Origin: Sympetrum striolatum
Lineage: Eukaryota; Arthropoda; Insecta; Odonata; Libellulidae
Assembly: GCA_947579665.1 (NCBI GenBank)
Contig: OX388347.1
Location: 37,642,943-37,706,942 of the forward strand
Direction of reading: 5' to 3'
DNA: 64,000 bases
Shown one piece after another: positions 1 to 12,297 of the stretch (the stretch's first letter is position 1; each line of letters starts with the position of its first letter). The notes under the pieces are model-generated. The model saw only the letters and a list, made by a program, of their open reading frames with translations. It searched no databases and was not told where the DNA came from. The translations under genes and the position numbers were made by a program.

Positions 1-820
1 ACTTGAATCACCAGCCAAAACTGTGGATCGTCCACAATTTCCTATACCAAAAGCTTGAATTATACTGACTCTATAACATACTAAGATAACAGCTGTATTA
101 GTTACGGAAATCTTCTAAATACGAAAGATTATGAAAGGTTACTCTTCTATGCAGTCGTTCAAGTCACCGGGCACAACCGTGTACCATCGACATTTTTCCC
201 ACACAAAAATATTCTCACGGTGGAAAAACAGTAAAGAGAGGATAAAAACGATTTCGATGCCTCATGCGGGATGACCATGCCTTAAGACGGGGCTCTCAGC
301 CGGCGGCGGATGGGTGTCCCCGCCGCCGATGCAACGCTTAGTGCATTATGCGGTTGGGGCAAGTCATATAACACCGAGATAGAGACCGTCGCCGTCCACG
401 GAGGTCTCGCATCCCTCTCCGGCACAATCAAGTACCTCCGCCAGTCCATCAATCCTGCACACATCTTTCCCGCTAACGAGCGCAAGCAACATTTATAGCC
501 CTTAGCACACATCCTTGTTTATTCACTCCATCGGTCCCCCTTTCCCTCCCAGAAAACTAAACCATTACACTAGCGGACGATTTTTTCGTAAAGTACTCGA
601 TACAGTTGATGGGGGGCGTGTCGGCTTCGCAACGCTGGACAAAATTCCGCGGCACGGAGGATCCGTGACACATTTAAGGCCTACCTTTCTTTCTCCGCGT
701 ATCCGTTAATGGTGCTGATGAGGGATTCCGGCGCGGCGGCGTCCTCGGAAGAAGCAGCATGAACACACCTCTACCACCACCGCAAGAACGTTAAAAAAGG
801 GTTCAAAGCACAGGGCAGTG
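1..820. other. Left flank, no gene recognised
   Basis: The first 250 bases are ordinary AT-rich sequence. From about 290 to 720 the base composition turns GC-richer with several CpG. Short open frames exist on both strands, but none has a recognisable domain, and overlapping frames are open on opposite strands, as expected by chance in GC-rich DNA. I see no splice-supported gene. Confidence 0.4.
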
Positions 821-1365
821 CGGTGGACTCCACGCGACTGAGATCTAAGGCTTCGCGTACGCCCACGAATCCCCTCTCTCCCCCTCCTCTCCTTTCACCT
901 CCCCCCTCCACCACCCTTACACCTTCCTCGGACCACCTCACTCTCTTTCTACATCTCCTTCTCCCTCTCTTCCTCCTCCGAGACTCCCATCCTCCGAGAG
1001 CTCTCCCATTGGCTGCAGCGGTAGGACACGGGCTCCTTGGGCGGGATCCTCAGGCGGTAGAGGGCGGGTGCCTTCGAGTGCGGAACACGAGTTTAAAAAC
1101 CCGCTTCGTTTCTTCCATGAGGACTGTTTATATTTCTCCGGTCGATCGTTTTTTCCTTTGGTAAAATTTCCCGTAGGGATTTCGGCGCGAATTTTCGACG
1201 CGGTGTCCTTCGCGAACTCGATTCCGAAAAACCCAATAACCAAAAAAATGTTAGTGAGTGCTCGAGTCCAGCGTATTATCCTTGGATGCGACGATTTGAT
1301 TAACTTAGGGTATAGCGGTGCTGTAGTGCAAATCTCCATCCAAAAGTCATTCAAATTAATCCACT
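820..1365. promoter_or_regulatory. GC-rich, pyrimidine-rich stretch, possible promoter region
   Basis: A C/T-rich run occupies about 870-1000. It is followed by an inverted CCAAT motif (CCATTGGCT, about 1006-1014), a GC-box-like GGGCGGG near 1037 and an A/T-rich TTTAAAAA near 1092. These are promoter-like elements in plausible order for a plus-strand gene. No convincing coding exon follows: an ATG at 1117 opens a 14-codon frame that reaches a GTAAAA donor-like site at about 1160. The assignment is inference from composition and motifs only, and it could equally be a GC-rich repeat. Confidence 0.25.
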
Positions 1366-4030
1366 AGCGTTCTAAAATACATTATCCTATAAGTTATCAA
1401 ATCACTTGCCAGGTTATGAAGCATTCCTACAATATGTTGTAGCAACATTACTTATAACAACTCTTGGATGTAAGTAATCTGATTTTTATTTAACTTAGCT
1501 TATAATTACCATTTAATCCATAAAAAACTTACGGAGATATATGGGCAGCTGTAAATTGTGAGAAATAAAACATTATTTACTCTTATCTCGCATCGAAGCC
1601 CCGAAGATCTATAGAATTGATGGTTCGCCGTTAGAAGGCCACGTCAAAACAAATAATCTTAAAGATTTTGATGTAAGAAACAGAAGAACGAGTAAAAATA
1701 TCAATATCGTATCAATTGATAACACTCTTAATAGACTGAACGAAATTATATTCAGTAATTTTAAAAATCAGCATTGTATTACGTCGTACTTTTAGTATAG
1801 ATTATGCTAATATAAATGGTTTTAGCAGAAATGGAATATAGTTTCCGAAACACGAGGAAATTATTTCAACAATCGTTTTCATACGTCATCCTTCATTACC
1901 GAATCGGAAGAATTAAAATGTCTTCTATAAGTGATGGTATCGGTATCTTAACTTATCAAGGATATTGGAGAAAAGTCGTGTTTATGCAACTAAACTTCTT
2001 TACTTGAAGTGAAGGGCAATCGGAACAGGAATCGGCATCTAAGCAAATAAATAGCAGAAAGTCGTACTTTCCATTGATGATTATCAAGGACTTATGTGGC
2101 TCTAATTCAGCAAGTTTGGTGGAAATTTTCCCATTCACACTAATATAAGCAAATTCTACAATCTCCATAATTTGCGTATACCAATGAAATCTCGACTATC
2201 GATGAGCCACAGATGTAGCCATCAAGTAATTTTCTTAAATTTTTAACAAATTTGTGGAAAAGAGAAATTGGGAGATGATCGAAATGCAATAGCATTCCGA
2301 TGAAACAGAAATGAAACCCTGAAATAATTCGGAGAGAATAAAGTAAGTAGCTAACTATCCCGAGAAACATTTCTTTTTAATTTTTGGCATTTTATCAAAT
2401 ATTTCTGGGAGATATGGAATTTTTACAAGGAACGATAGTGCTTAAACCTCTCTGGATTTAGCTCTAAATGACTTTATACGCAGGACCCATAAAACCAAGG
2501 AAATATTTGAAAATCACTACTCATATGATGAAAAGTTTCAAACTGGATTCCAGTTTTTTTAAACAATTTTAGTGTGTTACCTTCAATGAACCGTAATATC
2601 TTCGTTTCATTTATTTCCTTACATGTGATTAGCGCACAAATCGCCAGAAATTTGTTATACTTGCAACAAATACCTCTGCACAATATATATAAATACTTTT
2701 TGAATTAAAGTAGGTAAATTCAAACTGTGCTCATTAGAGAGGTTTATATAAGGTTTACCAATTCCATCGTGGAATGTGCATTACTTTTTTCCCGTTCACC
2801 TTCCTTTTCTTTAGTTATCTAATTATCAATATCTAATCCTCCTTCAATTGATCACTGAGCTACGAAGCATAGTTATTGTGATTTTGATTGACGAAAAAAT
2901 CCAATTTCGAATAGATTTCAATAAAACTGAGGAATATACTATGAATCAACTGTATTTATCAAACTTTCAAAAGCTTACTCTGTTACACTAATTGAAACGC
3001 GCGCGATTTCAAGATTCGGTCATATTAGCATGAATAGAAAATAAGTGCAATGCATTTATGTAATAATGAAAATATTAAAAAATGAATCTAATAAAAGATA
3101 AACAGAGAAAATATTTAGTTACGTTACGTTATTAAGTTACGTTACGTTATTACGGATACGTTATTTGTATTAAGGTGAATGTCGTTAGTACGATTCAACA
3201 TTACAGAGTCTATAATTCTTAAATCACTAAAGGAAACGCAAAAATCATAATTTTGATCAAAAATATAATCATTTGTCAAAAGAGGCTAGGAATAAAATTA
3301 GTCAGAATAATTATCCAACAAATTGTCACTTGCTGGAAAGATGCCCAAGAATATTTACGTACAAGTCGGAAAGGTGTTGTAACTTTGCGACGAGAACATA
3401 ATTTACCTCTTTCTACCTTATCTTAGCTCGGAAATTTCTGAAATGAATTAAGTAATTCGGTTTCCAGTCAGCATGCACTTTAAATAGGTTGCTTAAGACA
3501 ATGGACGATTAAAGTAAATGGGCAACTGAAAGAATCAAACTCGCTGCACTATTATAAAAGGCATTGTTTGTGGAAACAAAGGCCTAGAATCGGAATTCTC
3601 ATTTATGGCTAATGCTGATCAGAGGCAACGATGCATTCTGATACCTTTCAAACAAAAATGCGATTGCCTTCTACCTTTAATGCTCTTTTCGACAGATAAT
3701 TTCACCACAAGTTTATTCTCGTGAATTGCCAATACGTGAGCTCATACAAAGGGCATTAATTTAGTATATACCTACGTTCACAGACACAGAAAAGCATTAA
3801 AGATTTCTAAATTCTCGTAACAATAATTCTTGGCTATTAATATTACATTCCATTGGATAAGCTCCAAATAATTTTAAAATTTGTTTAATTTAGGATCATA
3901 TTATTGATTAAACACGTTTGAAAATTATGTAGAAATAACGTAGAAGAAAGAATATAAAATGAGTCTGAATGTACCAGTACTAGAGCCCAGATCTTTCAAT
4001 TGCCGAACAGTTGCTTTCATCATTAGGTAA
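1366..4030. other. AT-rich flank, nothing recognised
   Basis: I find no gene, RNA gene or complete element here. The only local structure is a short imperfect tandem repeat around 3118-3165 built on the motif GTTACGTTACGTTATTA. The short open frames in this stretch look like chance frames in AT-rich DNA. Confidence 0.5.
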
Positions 4031-4039
4031 AAATATTCT

Positions 4040-4270
4040 AAATTGGCGTTCGAAAGACTGCGATGGCAAAGGGGGCAACTAGAATATCCAGGATCGAATC
4101 CCGGTCATGTCAAACTTCCTTCATGTTCGTTCTTCCATGGGATTTTTCCATAGTGCACACCTTACTTGCGAAATCACTTTTCCTTGGCCCTTATCTTCCT
4201 TCTTTGACAAGGATTCATATTTTACGCGATAATATTTTGCTATTCAAATATTTTGGTAGGGGAATATAAT
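4040..4270 (+). repeat. tRNA-derived SINE-like fragment
   Basis: Around 4060-4115 a tRNA-like pol III head can be read: an A-box-like segment (GATGGCAAAGGGGGCAAC) and, about 30 nt downstream, a B box (GGATCGAATCC) followed by CGGTCATG. No A-rich tail or target duplication is clear, so the boundaries are approximate. A degenerate SINE head is the simplest reading. A functional tRNA is unlikely because no cloverleaf closes. Confidence 0.45.
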
Positions 4271-4589
4271 TTTACATTAGCAACAACGTCTTGATTCGAA
4301 AAATAATTGAAAAAGCTTCCACCGTGAATAAATCTGTTCTCCGCTGAAATGAAGGAAATCAATTCTCAAACCTGCTAATTCGACATTTCGAAACATGGCT
4401 TTTCACTAACACAGCAGACCAATTCCCTATCTTTACGTATATTATTCGAAGCGAAGGCTGAATAAAGCAAAAGCTCTCCTCCGTTTCACCTTTAGCTTTT
4501 GCAAGACAAAAGAAATCACTAAGCTCCGAATTTTCGCAATCCGCATGAACGTGCTAATTCACCACGGTTCATGTTTTCCTCTTCATACG

Positions 4590-4700
4590 CCACGCAACAT
4601 TCTTCGAATGGAGGAAGAGTGACCGAGACGGATTCTAAGTCATGAGATCGAACCCCGTCCTTTGGGCGTGGACCTGAACGGACATTTGGTTTCTCTCGCG
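4590..4700 (+). repeat. SINE-like B-box fragment
   Basis: The stretch around 4630-4665 holds a B-box-like GAGATCGAACCCCGTCC preceded by AGACGGATTCTAAGTCAT, which resembles the anticodon-to-T-arm region of a tRNA-derived SINE. Upstream and downstream borders are not visible. It is a second SINE relic about 0.6 kb from the one near 4.1 kb. Confidence 0.35.
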
Positions 4701-4709
4701 ATTGAAGAT

Positions 4710-6760
4710 ACTCCATGAATCATCGGCCAGCCACATCGAAAGGAATGAAGTTTTTAAATCGGTTATGGGAGGTAATCTGAGCGGAGATACTATCGCGGCG
4801 AGTCCTAAGTTACTGACACGCAGATTCAGAGATCTGGATTTGCCCTCCCTCAGTCATAACCGTCAACTGCTGAGGGGAAATAATTTACAAGGTGACTACT
4901 TGAACCTAATCCAAATTATTAGCGATGGATTATATTTATATTCATAAAAAAATATTATTTAATATTGGTTAAACATATCTAAAATTCAAGACCATGAATC
5001 TAAATTTCAGTCCACGAGAAAGAGAACTAAAGAGTTAACCAAATTCTGAAAAATGTATTGTCACAAATTTTGTAAATTACTGAAAGTTCCTCATTTTTTT
5101 TGTAAAGGGTTAAAATAAGAATGATATTCCATTGAATAGTGCTGAAAAGCATTACCATTTTCAACAAATTCTGTCAAGATATTGAATAGATTATTTATCA
5201 TGATGCATTTACATTACAAATTGTCTAGTGGCAATATCGACGTTGCACAAGTAATGTTGGATAAGAGTATTTTATGGAGAAGTTAGAAGATAGAAGAAGC
5301 AAAAATATTAAATATTTAACAGAAGTAGATACATGAGGATACTCCAAGATGCTTCGTGCATTCGTGTTCCGACTTCCTAACTTACTAAGACAGATTGAAG
5401 ATGGATGTATTTAGTTGTTATTATTTACTTAATAGTTGTGACTGTTGACTAAAATGATTTAAGGACGTCTTAAAGTAATTAAGTCCATCTTGTACGGTTT
5501 TCTTAATAAGAGGATATTTTCCAATAACCTTTGCTGCTGATACAACATATATTTTGCAACTTTAGACATTCTTACCCCTAAATTTAGGACTAGACAACCT
5601 GTTTATGAACTCCCTCTTGGATAGTTAAGCCGTCAGCCTTTTTGTTTTCCTTCTCAGTTTAAATGATTCCCAAATTAGTTCTCTGATCATTTTATTAACA
5701 CTATCGTTCTTCCTGAGAAGCCCTAATACAAATCTGGCAGTCACAAGTTGAATCCACTTTTTCAATTTCTAGAAATGAGAAGAATGCCAGACCCAGATCT
5801 CAGAAAGACAAGTTATGCTCCAAAATCCGCCGAACAAAGGTTTTGTAAGATGGCTCATTGCTTATTTGAATTATTATTGAAATTAAAAATTGAAACAGTA
5901 AATCAGTAAAGTCCCAAGAAAAATTAAAAGGAAAGATTTAAATTTAAATTTATTTAAAAATATTTAATTTTGAATTTAATAAATATTTTCCTTAAATTTC
6001 TCACATGTAGCATTCAATCTGCTGACATTCAGAGGTTTACGCTCTTAGAGAGCATTCCAGTAATTAATTGGACATGGATATTTTGGTAACTACTTAAAGT
6101 ATAAATTCTATTTTACAATCTTTCATTAGAGATACACAAGTAGAAGACTAAATTCTAACCTGAGAGTAATAATTTTCGAGACGATAAAATATCCCCGTAT
6201 AAGTTTGTTTTTATTCAGACAACAAAAGCCAACAAAATCTTTTATGGTGTTCGGAGTATCAGTCGCCTCCCTCGGCAATTAGAACGTGGTATTCTAGGCT
6301 CCGAAAGGTCCCTTAGTAATGAATTTCTTTCACACCACGCAGTTAGTGGAAAACCAAGTTCTGCTCCGAATCCGCACTTCGGCGGGCTAAGGATGAAACT
6401 TGAATTAAATTAATACAGACGTTCTCACTTTCCGACAAATTACTTACTCGATGCGAAACTTGTTTGACCGGACGTATTCGGAGTTATTGCCCAATGATCC
6501 GACCAAAGCAAACCAATACAAATCGTCCATGATTAGGACGCAGTGAAATAAATCTTTTCCAATTCTGGAACGTTTATTTTTCTCATTTACTGGTGAACGA
6601 GAACTAGCACTAACCAGCTCACATATTTTCTTCTTGATTACATGGGAAAACACTAAGACTCAAATATAGCATACTAATCTTGCTGTTTAGTTGAAGTTAA
6701 GACATATATTATAAGTTATAGAGATATGGATAGAAGATGTAAGATATAGAGATCTGGCTA
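4710..6760. other. AT-rich flank, nothing recognised
   Basis: No gene or complete element recognised. A GC-richer islet at about 6240-6370 could be a repeat fragment, but I cannot name it. A palindromic AT-rich patch (AAATTTAAATTTATTT) lies near 5940. Confidence 0.4.
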
Positions 6761-6770
6761 CTAAGTAAAA

Positions 6771-6850
6771 CATGCGGCGGTGAAGTGGTCAGTGGAGTGC
6801 TAGCGCTACTATCCCAAAGATCCGGGTCCGAATCCCAGGCAGTCAGAATT
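6771..6850 (+). repeat. tRNA-derived SINE head
   Basis: A pol III promoter layout is visible: an A-box-like segment (GTGGTCAGTGGAGTGCTAGC) followed about 30 nt later by a B box (GGGTCCGAATCCCAGG) closing a T-arm-like stem. The 3' end is not delimited, and the flanking sequence becomes the array spacer at about 6995. It is probably a SINE rather than a tRNA gene because the 3' acceptor strand does not match the 5' end. Confidence 0.45.
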
Positions 6851-6994
6851 TTCTCTTTCGGATATTGTTACGTGTGTTTCTAAATTGTAATAATTATTGA
6901 AATGGTTGAAATTGGGATCTTCATTTTTCCATTAGAAAAATTTATATTATTATTAAAAGTTAGAAAATTGACCAGTAAAAATCTTAGTAAATCC

Positions 6995-8275
6995 GCTTCA
7001 TATTTAGAATCTTAAGCAGCTAAAAATTATGTTAATAATATTACATTTTGATGGCATAAAATTTCATTTCAGAAAGGAAGGTTGTATATATAAAATAAAA
7101 CTTAAAATTAGCTATACAGAAAGAAAGTCTACCTTCTTTTGGGTGGTAATATCATAACGAATGGAATTCATAGAAACTTGATTGGAGTAAGTAGGGCTAA
7201 GTAAAGTTTCAAGACTTCTAAGTAAGGCTTAAGTTCCAAGAATGGCTTAAAATAGCTAGTTTGAATATTATTTCTATCAACTAGGATAAGGTGAGCCTTC
7301 AAAATAGGCTACGGGCTTATACTTCCAAAGGTTTAAATGCAGGCTTTCGTTTCCTTTTGTAGACCTGTTGAAACATTCCACTATCCCTATTACGCTTACA
7401 ATACACTATTCTCATTTCTCAGTTTAAAACTCGGAAACGATCTTTCAAAAGTAAAACCATCAAAGTTAAGTTATAGCAACTGCTTTGTACTTCAGGAAAA
7501 TTCTATAAATGTTAGAAATTATACCAATCGATTGGTAGAGGTGTTTCTATATTTAATCTATTATACTAAATGATCCTATAGCTAAAATGTGTACTCCTCA
7601 CGGGAGGTTTGTGGAGGGGTTTCCCTCCAGTCCTTGGGCGAATTCCTGAAAGATTGTATTCTTGTCTTGTAACATCCCCCTAGATCGTTAACACGTTATA
7701 CTCATGCCAAATTGCAGCGATTAAATTGAATACCTAAAATAATTCAGAATTACCAAGCTGCTTGTCATCTGAGGAATGATCTATCATTTTTCTTCTGATA
7801 TTTCTACAAAATTTCCCCAAGAGACTTCAATTATTTCTAAAATATATAATTAGTGGTGCATTGTATCATACACGAGTGCATATAGAGTGATGTACGAGTA
7901 ATATTTACCATGTCCAGGAACGGGTGCTCAAGTAAAAATATAAATGTAAACTTAATTCATTGTGTGATTTATACTACTTAAATTACTGGGTAATGTACAC
8001 GAAAATATCATCCGGGAGTGAGGTTTGGGAATGTACGTTCTGGCGTGAAATAATTTTCTCATCCAATCATGATGTGGTATTAAAACTTACTATGAGGTCA
8101 TATTAATTAATGCGCTAAAAGTTGCAAATGTTCATCTCACTCAATGGTTATATTTCCGAATTCTAGCATCAAGGATATCTCCCACCCAAAATTGACCCAA
8201 AAAATTATTCTAACCCCTAAAGCTCTTTCTCATCCTCCCTGATATAGATTTATCGATATAAATATTAAAAAGAAA
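6995..8275 (+). repeat. Truncated spacer at the left edge of the tandem array
   Basis: From about 6995 the sequence aligns with the inter-gene spacer seen in every later unit, starting at the stretch containing TTAAGCAGC and TGGCATAAAATTTCA. This is the left boundary of the array. Compared with other units, a stretch of about 220 bases (roughly 7515-7745, with a GC-rich hairpin-prone part near 7605-7650) is inserted, and the distal part of the spacer plus the far 5' flank is missing at about 8160-8275. It holds no coding exon. Confidence 0.7.
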
Positions 8276-8523
8276 GTAATATTCGTATACAACTGTGGCT
8301 TATATGAAAAAATCAAAGTTTTTCCTTGCTGCTTAACACTAATATCAGTGTTTTTTTCTGCCGATTGATCAGATAACGCATTCCAAAATTTTTCCTATTA
8401 ATTTAGATTTTCCCGGCAAGAAGTATTTTACAAACTATCGTTGGTGTTTCACTGCACCGATATTTTACCCCTTAATTAGTTGTACAAGGAAGTTTACGAA
8501 CTAAACTTAAAGATTTACCCAAC

Positions 8524-8689
8524 GGAATCGGTCGTTGTCCGCCAAGCCTCTAAAATAAAACCTCCGTTGCGGTTGGAGGATGCGATAGTGGTGGCTACTC
8601 CACCTTTGGAGAGTATTTAGGAAGTCATCTTCTGAGAATTGCGCATTGTTTCCCTTACCTTTGGATTCAAAGGATTTAATCTTTAATTA
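8524..8689 (+). promoter_or_regulatory. Promoter module of unit 0 (orphaned)
   Basis: This stretch is homologous to the conserved module just upstream of exon 1 in genes 1-7, including GGTTGGAGGATG, TATTTAGGAAGTC and AATTGCGCAT. It ends at about 8689, where the TATA-like element and exon 1 should follow. Instead the sequence jumps to what is intron 2 in gene 1. The module therefore no longer has its signal-peptide exon. Confidence 0.75.
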
Positions 8690-9197
8690 TGTTGTGTACA
8701 CCATAGACTAGGTCAATTTTTTATTTAGATATATATCCCTCGAGTCGCTTAATCCACTCTATTAGCCTATATAAGTAATAGTTTATAGCCTATGTAAGCA
8801 AGTTTACTAGCCTGGGGAAAATTGACCAAAATGAAGTATCTGTTTTGCGATCACTTCCCAATAGTGTTTTGTCGATATCTTTCGGAGATCGTGTTCGTTC
8901 TTTACTGGCACTAAAATTTCAGTTACTTCGTCTTTAAGTTCAAAACCGACGAACGTTTCGAAACATTTTCGTCGAAGTGACTAAATGACTAATAAGATGT
9001 CCTGTCTACAGATTGGAAAGGCCATGTTGTCTGATTTTGTAAACGAATATAAGGTGTAACGAAATTTTAGATTTCAGGATGAAAAGTAGTTTTATTAATA
9101 TAATACGTGAACAATTGGAAACATAATCGTGCACTAGCATCTCGGACCATTGGTATTTCGAAACTAGGGTCTAATTCAATATTAGGCAGCTAAGGTA

Positions 9198-9274
9198 CAG
9201 TCCTGGCCAAATTTAACGCAGCACTAGCCGTAAGGATCGCTAGGGAGGTGCTGCGTTAATTTTGGCCAGGAGTG
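9198..9274. mobile_element. 77-bp TIR hairpin element (mariner-like MITE)
   Basis: The element is almost all terminal inverted repeat: CAGTCCTGGCCAAATTTAAC on the left is matched by the reverse complement on the right, over about 27 bp per arm with few mismatches and a loop of about 20 bp. TA flanks both sides (9196-9197 and 9275-9276). The same place in units 1 and 2 has a single TA and no insert. TA target duplication and CAGT-type ends fit the Tc1/mariner superfamily. Confidence 0.8.
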
Positions 9275-9673
9275 TACGGTATTATTATGAGAAGTAATAC
9301 TTGGAGTGAACGGTAAATCATTTTTAATAGGCGACATTTTGAAAGCTTTGAATGCCGTCGCTTAAATTTATAATGTGTAACTGTCCAAAATATATTCATA
9401 TATAACTTTGGTGAAGCAGAAGATCCTACTTTATAGGGTAGCGCAAAAGTACATGGAGGCCGTATTTTTTGAGAGAATAATAAAAATGTTCTCAAGTAAT
9501 ACGTTAATTGTAAATACTCCATAAATCACCTGCAGAATCTTCAGTAATTGTTGTGCTCAAAAGTTAAAAACATTGTCCGAATGTCATGACTATTCCTATA
9601 ATAGATGCCTGAAAATGACTTATTAAGGTTTATGTTTCTTTGTTTATTCTAATAAACACATTTGATTTCACAG

Positions 9674-10215
9674 CTACAGGAAGCGGAAGAAAGATTTATA
9701 TTTCATCAAGAATGTAATCATTTACAAACAATGTCTTCCTGAACACCAAGCTTGGGCTAACATAGTGGAATATTTAAAATGCTATTCTTGTACTGCAAAA
9801 AGGGTTGTTATGATTAAAAATTTTCTAATCATCATCTTCTATACTGATTATTTAGTTAAATTAAGCTATACGTAATCATTCACCTCCCAATCCCGCTTTC
9901 CGAAAAGGTTTTCTGTACTAAAGTACTCTGTCACGTCAGTGTCGATGACTGCTCTATTAACAATATGATTTGTAAGTAAACTTTTGATCTTTATGTATCA
10001 CTGAGAATATTCAAGAAGAATGTGAAAACTTATTTATTATACGGTCTGATAGTGAAGATTTATTCAGGAATTGCAAATAGTTCCATTTGTATGCTATGGA
10101 ATTGGTAATTGGATGAATGCTAGACTTAAAATCATTTCTATGTTTCCTTAAACGTTGCCACAAAGCCAGAAGGCCAAATTGTACCGTAAACTAAAATAAA
10201 TAATAAATAAATAAA
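9674..10215 (+). other. 3'UTR exon of unit 0
   Basis: This is homologous to the noncoding last exon of genes 1-7: it begins after TTTCACAG, and AATAAA lies at 10195-10200 within an A/T-rich end. It is stranded because the upstream exons are deleted. Confidence 0.65.
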
Positions 10216-10339
10216 TTACGATAACAGACAACATACAGAAAAAAAATTAAAAAAGCTTTTTCAAGAGTGCAATATTAATAATGGCGACATTTGTTTCTAT
10301 GGAGAACTGTAATAGATGATTTTTAGGACACTGGAAAAT

Positions 10340-11144
10340 GCATACGTTCTCAAATCAGAGGGGTCAAATAATTCTAAAAAGTTATGGATTAAATGAAGTG
10401 AATTACACGAAATTAAAATTTTACATGAGGATGTGTATGTTTATACCCATGGCTATTGTACTAATTTCATTGTTATTCCTTATTCTGTTTAAATCAGTGG
10501 ATATCCCGCGATCAGGTAAGGCAATTAGAGATTTCCATTTTTGGTATTTCACCTGCAAGACTGGTTTAACAAATATATTTGTAGAACCACAGCATCAGTA
10601 GTTGCTTTCCATTAAATTCGTATGTATTTGTTGTAAGGAAGTATACAAAAACGACATAAGTTATGGACCAGGAAGGACGTACTGTCTCAATTTTATTCGA
10701 TAATTTTGTTGGGTTCGAACCAAGATCGCTCAGATGGGTTTCCATAAAGAATAAATCTAATCTTCACTTTAATCGGTAGCAGGCAATATTTCTTTTGAAG
10801 AATTAAAATAGAAAAATAGTCGTGCGGAGTCGAAACAAGAAGCAAAGGAACGGAAATTAAATGAATATTCTAATTTTGATCGTGGAATATTGTTTCCGAA
10901 TCGAAATTTCGAGAATTTTGATCAAATACGCGTGAATTATCCAAAATTGTTGAGGTTGTAAATAGCCAATCTTCCTCACGATCAATGCAATTGTTGAGCC
11001 GAGATCATGAATTTTCCTGTACAGTAAGAATAGCTTGGGATTTTAGACTGTATCCTAAAGGGAATTTACGCACTGCACGACCGGTAACTTGAATTTAATG
11101 TACTTCTATATTCCCCGTTGAGAGTCAACGGGTGCTTCAGCTAG
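10340..11144. other. End of unit 0 and unrelated linker
   Basis: Up to about 10670 the sequence follows the post-gene segment of the other units. From about 10680 to 11145, before unit 1 starts, it matches no other unit in the window. An open frame at 10338-10601 lies in DNA that is noncoding in every other unit, so I do not call it a gene. Confidence 0.5.
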
Positions 11145-11725
11145 TTATTTATATATTTTCGCATCTGATATATATACCTCTCTAAATTGGAATAATATTC
11201 GAATCCCTCAATCTCTTTCTCGTCTCATCCATTGAATGTCTCCTTCCACAGAAACAATCATGAAATTAATTAATTTTTTTATTTTATAAATACCAGAATA
11301 ACGTAAAGTATGGAAAGAAAGTTATAAACCAACTCTTAAGATAGAGACTGATAACAGCAAAGGAACAAAAATCTTGCCCTTTGTCTTTAGCCTTAATTTT
11401 TTATGATCGTTATGATATTAAAACGTGAGATAATAAATAGAAACTCCCAGATTCTTTTCGCTAAGATTTCCTCATATAAAAATTGAGATAAGGAATATTC
11501 GTGCACATCTACAGTATATAGTATAAAGATTTTTCCTCATGCTATTTAACGTAAATATCTGTGTTTTCCGGCGATTGATGAGGTAACATATTCCAAAATT
11601 AATTTTTATTCATTAAGTATTTTCGTGCAAGAAAATCATCGTTGGGGTTTCGCTAGACCGATTTTTTTTCACGATTAGTTTTTATTCAAGGAAGTTTACG
11701 AATACAACTTAAAGATTAACCCAAC

Positions 11726-11917
11726 GGAACTGGTCGCTGTCCGCTGAAAACCTCTAAAATAAAACCACCGTCGAGGTTGGAGGATGTGATAGTGGTGGCT
11801 ACACAACCTTTACAGAGTATTTAGGAAGTTGTCATTTGAGAATTGCGCATAGTTTTTCTTACCTTTGAATTCAGCGGATATACATTTTAGCTTTATAGTG
11901 CTTCCAGATACCGAAAA
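11726..11917 (+). promoter_or_regulatory. Promoter module of gene 1
   Basis: About 190 bp immediately upstream of the ATG is conserved in every unit. It runs from GGAACTGGTCGCTGTCCGCT through GGTTGGAGGATG and AATTGCGCAT to a TATA-like GGATATACATT at 11876-11886. The TATA-like box lies about 35 bp before the ATG, so the leader would be only about 10-15 nt. Promoter function is inferred from position and conservation. Confidence 0.55.
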
Positions 11918-12297
11918 ATGAACTTCAAGATATTCTTCCTCGTGTTCCTGATTGCTTTTGCCGCAGTGGCCTCAGCCCAGGATCTAGGTCGGTAAATAAT
12001 GAAAAATACGTAGTTATATAATTTTTGCAATTCTTAGAAAATGTAGTTTTACACCGTACCCATAATTCTTTACTTTACATTTTTCTAATGAAATATATTA
12101 AGTTGGATAATTTTCTCATTCTAACCTAATAAAGGCTCTGTTTACTAAGAGTTTTTTTTTTCATTTTCTTTAATATCATGATAAATTCCCTAGGGGGAAT
12201 TGTTTGCGGATTCAGGAGGTGTAGGCCGGGCCAGATCTGTGCTAGCCTCAAAATCGCTTGTTTAGAACCACCATGTCCACCAATATGCATAGGCTGA
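11918..12297 (+). CDS. Gene 1: secreted six-cysteine peptide precursor
   Basis: Two coding exons, 11918-11987 and 12194-12297, give a 57-residue precursor. Exon 1 encodes MNFK, a 13-residue hydrophobic core and an ASA cleavage site (cut expected between 20 and 21, leaving an N-terminal Gln). Exon 2 carries six Cys at 28, 33, 39, 46, 51 and 55 (spacing 4-5-6-4-3), with GQ between Cys2 and Cys3 and a proline-rich EPPCPPIC near the end, then TGA. The only donor that keeps the cysteine frame is G|GTCGGT; the acceptor is CCCTAG. The mature part is small and mildly basic, as in disulfide-bonded secreted effectors. The CGxxxCxxGQxC core recalls other short arthropod Cys-rich peptides, but I cannot name the family. 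Intron 2 is swollen to 3.2 kb by a TIR element. Confidence 0.85.

Larger units (their letters stand above)
8524..10220 (+). pseudogene. Unit 0: Cys-rich peptide gene with exons 1 and 2 deleted
   Basis: The 5' flank runs directly into sequence matching gene 1 from about 12604 onward, which lies downstream of exon 2. One deletion has removed the signal exon, intron 1 and the cysteine exon. The 3'UTR exon survives from about 9674, after a TTTCACAG acceptor, with AATAAA at 10195-10200. The stretch 8690-8830 is nearly identical to 12604-12745 of unit 1, so the deletion or a gene conversion is recent. No peptide can be made from this copy. Confidence 0.8.

Noticed and set aside
10690..10750. GGGTTCGAACCAAGATCGC as a further SINE B box
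   Set aside because: No matching A box at the right distance on either strand.
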